Source: Torymus aiolomorphi
Taxonomy: Eukaryota; Arthropoda; Insecta; Hymenoptera; Torymidae
DNA length: 64,000 bases
NCBI GenBank assembly: GCA_036365515.1
Contig: CM070874.1
Location: forward strand, 218,286,942-218,350,941
Direction of reading: 5' to 3'
Shown piece after piece: positions 58,602-64,000 of this stretch (position 1 is the stretch's first letter; each line of letters begins with the position of its first letter). A program made the position numbers and the translations under genes. The notes beneath the pieces are model-generated. The model saw only the letters and a program-made list of their open reading frames with translations, ran no database searches and was not told the origin of the DNA.

Positions 58602-58699
58602 CGCGCGATTTTTTTCAGTAGGGAAAGATATTCCTAAGGGTACATGTTCCTGATGACGATGAGCGAGTTGAGACGGGAGAGTAGGAATCCATACGAGCT

Positions 58700-60125
58700 A
58701 GTAGTAAAGGGGCTTCGAGTGGACAGTCGATACCTGCACTCGTGAAGAAGGAGGTTGAGCACTGCCTAAAGGTGATGAAGACCCACAAGGCGCCTGGGAT
58801 AGATTTAGTAGAGGTGGCAGTGATAAAGAGGTCTTTTAGGTTGGTGCCAGATTTTATGACGGCAATGTATAATGCGTGCTTAAGATTTGAAGTTTTCCAC
58901 AGGAATTGGAAGACAGGGCTCGTGGTGGTAGTGCCCAAGGCTGGAAAAAAGGATCTGATCGATCCTAAATCCTATAGGCCGATCTGCCTGTCGTCCGTAT
59001 TAGGGAAGCTATTGGAGAAGTTAATCTCATACAGATTAGTGGGCCATTTGAATATCGAGAATAGGAGAACTGGGCGGCAGTTCGGCTTTACTGCAGGGAG
59101 GAGCACTGAGGATGCCCTGGCTGAAGTGGTTGACTATGTAGGTGATGATGACACCGCCTATGTTGTGGGGATGTATTTCGACATTAAAGGGGCCTTTGCT
59201 AATGTCTGGTGGCCTCTAGCGATGAAGGGGTTGCAGGATTTGGAGTCTCCTGCTAATGCTTATCAGCTACTAAGGGACTACTTTACAAACAGGACAGTCT
59301 GTATGTATTATGGTGGTGAAGGATATGTTTATAAGAACGTGAGCAAGGGCTGTCCTCAGGGGTCGGTGCTGGGGCCACTGATGTGGAATCTACTGCTTGA
59401 GCAGCTACTAAGAGAGTTGAATGAAGATCCGACGTGAGGTGTATGGTAGCTTATGCAGACGATCTGTTAATCCTAGTTTCTGGGAATAGTAGAGAGGAGC
59501 TGCAGACAAAGGGGGCAGCTATGGCCGAGAAAATAACGAAATGGTGTAGGCTGGCTAAGATGGAGGTAGTATGGGCAAAGACAGTGGCAATGATGTTAAA
59601 GAGTAAGTTCGCTGCGTATTCAGGCCCCAGGATAGAGGTGGATGGCCGCAAAATAAAGTTTGTGCCATCGGTAAAGTACTTGGGGGTGAACCTGGGTGAG
59701 GGATTGAGGGTACACACACATTGTGACAAGTACATGGAGGGTAAGTGCTTGCCGCTTTTTAACAGATTAAGGGGAGTAAGTAGAGGGATAGGCGGGATGG
59801 TTTCAAATCCCTTTTGGCGATATACAAAGTGGTATTTGAGAATAAGGTGGCGTATGCAGTAGGAGCGTGGTACTTCCTAAGTCAAAGCAAAGATATGAAG
59901 AACCTGAGGAGGTTACAAAGGAGGGTGTTATTAACCATAGTAAAGGCCTACAATACTGTGCCACTAGATGGGCTGTGTGTGCTGGCAGGGGTGTTACCTA
60001 TAAGGTACTTGTTACTAAAGAGATGGGCTCTATATAATTTAAGAAAGGGTTTAGGGGTGATAGTCTGTCTATGGCCGAACCCCCAGGTACGAAGCCTTGG
60101 GAGAAACGACGACACTTTCCGGTGA
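58700..60125 (+). pseudogene. R1-clade non-LTR retrotransposon ORF2, second copy, broken
   Basis: RT read in three frames: 58,742-59,437 ([53 protein letters not shown]), 59,434-59,862 (VAYADDLLILVSG, VKYLGVNLGEG) and 59,814-60,125 (FENKVAYAVGAW, RLQRRVLL). No EN domain and no C-terminal zinc finger; similarity ends near 60,060. It is a distinct family from the copy at the window start. Confidence 0.85.
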
Positions 60126-60129
60126 GACG

Positions 60130-60829
60130 AGCAAGCCGTCGCGTGCACACAAAGTCACTATATATCTCTAACACCCGAGAAGAGTGAGAAAAAATAGAGA
60201 CCAACTTTGGGGCACTTTTATTTGCTTCAAAAGGTCAGTCCCGTACCGAAAGAGCACCGAAGTGAGCAACGCCAAAGGACCGAGGCACGGCCCGCTCCGT
60301 AGGGCCTTTGATAGACGGAGCGAAGCCGCGGGTATTATCGTTCAATTTCAAACAGTCTCTCATAAATGAAAGAGCTACACGACGTTAGACATATATTTTG
60401 TCAAAGTCGTCATGGTCGGCGAGAATTGTTTCTCGTATTCGTTAAAATGCTTAATATATATTCTCGCTCGGTATGGAGAGAGTCGATGCTCAGTGTTTAT
60501 CGCATGCACATTTTAGAGAAGCGATTTGTTAACGCCTTGGGCGCGCACCGTATAAGAGCCATTCTGTGAAAGACACCGATTCGCGGTAATGCTGTGGATG
60601 ACATTTGGACTGAGCTCCGCCGGCCTCAGCCGGAGGCAGCCTCTCTTACATATACCAAAATGACCTACGCGGCTTCGACGCCACATGGGCTTATACATAG
60701 GCTCTTATGGGTGAAAACCTCCGTTAACAGGTCAATGCTCCATTCACTTTCGAAACTAGGAAAAATTTTCGAGAAACTTTAATCCGAATTTTATGGGGCC
60801 GACTCGGGCATCACGGAGGTGAGCCAGAC
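60130..60829. other. GC-rich noncoding stretch of unknown origin
   Basis: No frame of interest and no rRNA block I recognise. It lies between an R1-clade fragment and IGS-like repeats, so a ribosomal spacer origin is possible but unproven. Confidence 0.3.
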
Positions 60830-61640
60830 TCGGCTCACCTGCACTCCGTCTCGGCTCCGTCTCGGCTCTTTCTCGGCTCTTTCTCGGCTCCGTCTCGGCT
60901 CCTTCTCGGCTTAATCACGGCTCGGTCTCAGCTCCGTCTCGGCTCGCTCGAAACTTATGACAATGGATTCCAAACATCCGTTAGACTCTGCTGACGAGCT
61001 GGGAGTGTCGTGGCAGTCTCCGTCTCGGCTCTCTCGCAACTTATGCGCGACTGCTCGTGTGTTGTGCTGGTCCGCCCCGCGACTTGCGACAGTGGATTCC
61101 AAACTTTCGGTAGACTCTGCCGGCGAGCCGGGATAGTCGAGGCAAGCACCGTCTCGGTCCTCTCGCCCCTTATGCTTGTCGCCATGCAAACTCCGGACGG
61201 TGGGCTCGCGGCTCGCGCGAGTCTCGGCTCTCTCGCAGCTTCTGCGCGTCGGTTCTTGACATACGCGAGTAGTCTAGCGACTTGTGCTGGTCGCCTCGCG
61301 ACTTACGACGGTGGTTACCAAACTTGCGTTAGACTCTACCGTCGAGCTGGGAGAGTCGTGGCAGTCTCCGTCTCGGCTCTCTCGCAACTTCTGAGCGACT
61401 GTTCGCATGTTGAGCTGGTCGCACCGCGACTTGCACCTGGGGATTCCAAACTTCCGGTTAGACTCTGCTGGTGAGCTCGGAGAGTCGTGGCAGTCTCCGT
61501 CTCGGCTCTCTCGCAACTTCTGCGCAACTGCTCGTGTATTGCGCTGGTCGCCCAGCACCTTACGCCAGTCGATTCCAAACTTCCGCTAGGCTCTGCCACG
61601 GCGCTCTCGCCCCTTGCGCTTGTCGCCATGCAAACTAACG
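60830..61640. repeat. GC-rich tandem repeats, 10-11-bp and about 130-bp units
   Basis: First a run of short units around TCTCGGCTC (60,832-60,950). Then units of 126-130 bp anchored on GATTCCAAAC or GGTTACCAAAC (60,966, 61,096, 61,315, 61,441, 61,570), each with a CTCTCGC block and a GTCGTGGCAG-like block. The 61,096-61,315 interval holds an irregular unit. The style is that of rDNA intergenic spacer repeats. Confidence 0.75.
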
Positions 61641-61888
61641 AAGGTGGGCTCGCGGATTATTCTCAAAGTACCATAGGTACGAAACGGTACTTTTGAGGAT
61701 TTATATTAGCACCTTATACCCAGAGAGGTGTTTATTTCTTTAGTCGCGCACATACGAACTCTAGCGAAAGAAACTCTAGATCCTCAAAATTCTGCGTGCG
61801 TGCGTGCGTGCGGTCGCGCGTTCGTGTGTATACCTATCAATGAATATAAGCATACTTTGGCGTATACGATAATGTGGCGCTGTTGTCG

Positions 61889-63060
61889 AAAGTAATCATC
61901 ATATGTTGCCGTGTTTCGTGCGTGTATTGTGTAAATCAAAATATAAGATACATTAGATTATAAAAATTTTTCTACCTGCCTTTTAATTAAAAAGCCAAGC
62001 AATATATTCATTGTTACCAAATATGCCATTTAGTGTATTTTATTAAATAAATGTATTCAAAAGTATTATAAAATATAATGTTTATTTTATTTTTTGCAAA
62101 AACGTATATCTTGATTTTCAAAAGATAAGCTAAAATAAAATTTTATTATCTAAAAATGAGTTGAAATACTACAATCTCATTTAATTCAATCAAATTGATT
62201 AGATTATACTAAAAGATTTATAACGTAACACTAATTGTTTCTATGTATATTTCAGAAATCGTATATGCTGCAGTATAACGTTTTATAAAAAGGAGATGCC
62301 GCTTAAAAAAAGGAGAATCTCCTTTCTTTACGTTGCATTGCCTTATTTACAAATACGGTAAAACTACATAAAGATAAAAGGAGATTTTCAGTAATACAAA
62401 ATTGATAGTTTTACCTTATTTTCAAAAATTTGACTCTATTATTAAGAGAATTTTTCACAAAAATAATATTAATGTAATTTTCAAATGCATTCTCGAGATT
62501 TATTCAATTGAGAAAAGATCGAATGTTTCACATAGACAAATGTAACATTGTTTATAAAATAAACTGTAATAACTGAAAAGCTTGTTACATAGGCCAATCT
62601 TCCAGGCATCTCAAAACTAGAGTAAAGGAACATGAAAGCGACTGTAAACATTTTAGAGAGAAATCAGCTTTAGTAGAACATATTAATGAAACAACACACT
62701 CATTTAACTTTGATAAGGTAAAAATACTAGACACAGAAAATAATAAATTTAAGCGATTGTTCTCTGAAATGCTACATATTTATGTTAATACGAATAATAT
62801 TAATAGAATGTTAGACACAAACAATAACTGTAAACAGACGAGATCTCTTTAAAACTGTTTGAAAATAATCATCATATGTTGCCGTGTTTCATGCGTGTAT
62901 TGTAGAAAATAAAAATATAAGATACATAGATTATAAAAATTTTTCAAATTTTTCTTCTTGCCTTTTAATTAAAAAGCCAAGGAATATATTTATTGTTACC
63001 AAATATGCCACTTAGTGTATTTCATTAAATAAAAGTATTCAAAAGTATTACAAAATATAA
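61889..63060 (+). mobile_element. Penelope-like element, copy 2, between direct repeats
   Basis: A segment of about 190 bp is repeated in the same orientation at 61,889-62,081 and 62,867-63,059 (TAATCATCATATGTTGCCGT to AAAAGTATT). Between them lies a GIY-YIG domain remnant. Direct terminal repeats (pLTRs) are known for Penelope-like elements. It interrupts the 130-bp repeats, which resume at about 63,065. Confidence 0.7.
62523..62852 (+). pseudogene. GIY-YIG endonuclease remnant of Penelope-like copy 2
   Basis: Reads IVYKINC, a stop (TGA 62,574-62,576), then ACYIGQSSRHLKTRVKEH and EHINETTHSF, a GIY-YIG domain close in layout to copy 1 at 3138-3605 but different in sequence. It ends at TAA 62,850-62,852. 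RT missing. Confidence 0.75.
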
Positions 63061-63457
63061 TTGTGCTCGTCGCCTCGCGACTTACGCCAGTGGTTACCAA
63101 ATTTCCGTTAGTCTCTGCCAGCTAGTAGGGTGAGTCGAGACAGTCTCCGTCTTGGCGCTCTCGCTCCTTACGCTTGTCGCAATACAAACTAAGGGCCGTG
63201 GGCTTTTTTCTTTACGAGTCCATGAGCATTGCTTCCCTCCTCAAGCTTCTTTCTCTACTTCCATACGCATTGCTTTCGTACGTAGGCTCTTTCTACCAAG
63301 TCCACGGGCAGGCTTCTTTCTTTACAAGTCCATATGCATTACCTTATTTCATATACTATATTTTTCTTGAGAGAAAGAATACAAAATAAAAAAACCAACA
63401 AACAACCCACAAATTACAAACAAGAATATGGTACTGTGCGAGCGTCCCTCTGCGTAT
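63061..63457. other. Continuation of 130-bp repeat, then pyrimidine-rich sequence
   Basis: 63,065-63,200 is one more unit of the repeats at 60,950-61,640. 63,205-63,345 holds three loose copies of a CTTTCTTTAC-AGTCCAT-GCATT unit. The rest is AT-rich. No gene. Confidence 0.5.
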
Positions 63458-64000
63458 TCGAAGGATCAAAAAGCGACGTCGCTATGAACGCTTGGCCGCC
63501 ACAAGCCAGTTATCCCTGTGTAACTTTTCTGATACCTCTTGCTGAAAACTCTTCAAGCCAAAAGGATCGATAGGCCGTGCTTTCGCAATTTCTATGCGTA
63601 CTGAACATCGAGATCAAACCAGCTTTTGCCCTTTTGCTCTACGCGAGGTTTCTGTCCTCGCTGAGCTGGCCTTAGAACACCTGCGTTATTCTTTGGCAGA
63701 TGTACCGCCCCAGTCAAACTCTCCGCCTGGCTGTGTCCTCGAATCGAATCACGCGGGAGTATAAACGACGATCGGCCGAAGCCTCACGCCACTTTTACAC
63801 ACTTGGGTCTAGAACACCGTGACAACCGGGATGAGAGTCCACGGCACACGCGCTCCGCCTAACCGAGTAAGTAAAGAAACGATGAAAGTAGTGGTATTTC
63901 ACCGGCGATGTTGTCATCTCTCACATATGCTACGCCTCTCAGGTCTCCTTACAGTGCCAGACTAGAGTCAAGATCAACAGGGACTTCTTTCCCATCTAAT
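63458..64000 (-). rRNA. 28S rRNA fragment, decayed and truncated
   Basis: The minus strand reads domain IV-V of large-subunit rRNA, including the peptidyl-transferase region (GGGATAACTGGCTTGTGGCG). It continues past the window edge on its 5' side. It stops abruptly at TTTGATCCTTCGA; the expected ATGTCGGCTCTTCC does not follow. Conserved positions are changed: GTTACACAGGG lacks one C of GTTACCACAGGG, and CCCTGTTGATCTTG differs from CCCTGTTGAGCTTG. I judge it a pseudogene copy. Confidence 0.88.

Noticed and set aside
58742..60125. Site-specific R1 insertion in 28S
   Set aside because: No 28S sequence flanks it, and the 28S fragment at the right edge is on the other strand 3.3 kb away.
60910..61696. 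Several 60-154-codon frames on both strands
   Set aside because: Generated by GC-rich 130-bp tandem repeats.

Overview
The window is almost entirely mobile DNA from an animal genome, most likely an arthropod and probably an insect. The basis is two R1-clade non-LTR elements, a BEL/Pao element, two related Ty3/gypsy elements, CR1-like elements with PHD-type ORF1 fingers, a Tc1/mariner-superfamily transposon and two Penelope-like fragments on an AT-rich background. The insect order cannot be fixed from the sequence. I see no intact host protein-coding gene. The only host-gene-derived pieces are a decayed RAD51 fragment (about 5.45-5.9 kb) and a decayed 28S rRNA fragment at the right edge (63.46-64.0 kb, minus strand).

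Layout. 1-2.0 kb: R1-clade retrotransposon, 5' end outside the window, broken by frameshifts. 2.56-2.98 kb: a (TA)n run of about 209 units. 3.0-4.55 kb: a palindrome whose right arm is split by a Penelope-like element with a GIY-YIG domain. 5.45-5.9 kb: RAD51 pseudogene. 7.64-23.39 kb: inverted-repeat element IR-1. Its right arm is uninterrupted; its left arm carries three insertions: a 3.6-kb unit with 174-bp tandem repeats, a 678-bp palindromic element flanked by TTAA, and an 8.3-kb gypsy element (gypsy A, minus strand). 24.3-57.5 kb: a second inverted-repeat element, IR-2, whose left arm carries a plus-strand gypsy element (gypsy B, 24,368-56,199).

Gypsy B is itself a nest. A CR1-like element with an intact 985-residue ORF2 lies in its 5' LTR. 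A TTAA palindromic element lies in its leader. A BEL/Pao element (minus) lies in gag. A second CR1-like element (minus) lies further along gag and holds an intact-looking 3-kb Tc1/mariner-type transposon. A third TTAA palindrome lies in the 3' LTR. Removing the inserts leaves an element of about 9.4 kb. 58.5-61.6 kb: a palindromic cluster, another R1-clade fragment and GC-rich 130-bp tandem repeats. 61.9-63.06 kb: a second Penelope-like element between direct repeats, set inside those 130-bp repeats. 63.46-64.0 kb: 28S pseudogene.

Function. Most elements look dead: stops, frameshifts, a missing RNase H in gypsy A, changed RT and integrase catalytic residues in BEL. The two that look youngest are CR1 copy 1 (ORF2 intact) and the DDE transposon (transposase intact, long near-identical terminal inverted repeats). 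Several insertions can be dated and delimited inside the window because the other arm or a sister LTR supplies the empty site. All calls rest on reading the sequence and remembered family motifs; no database search was run.
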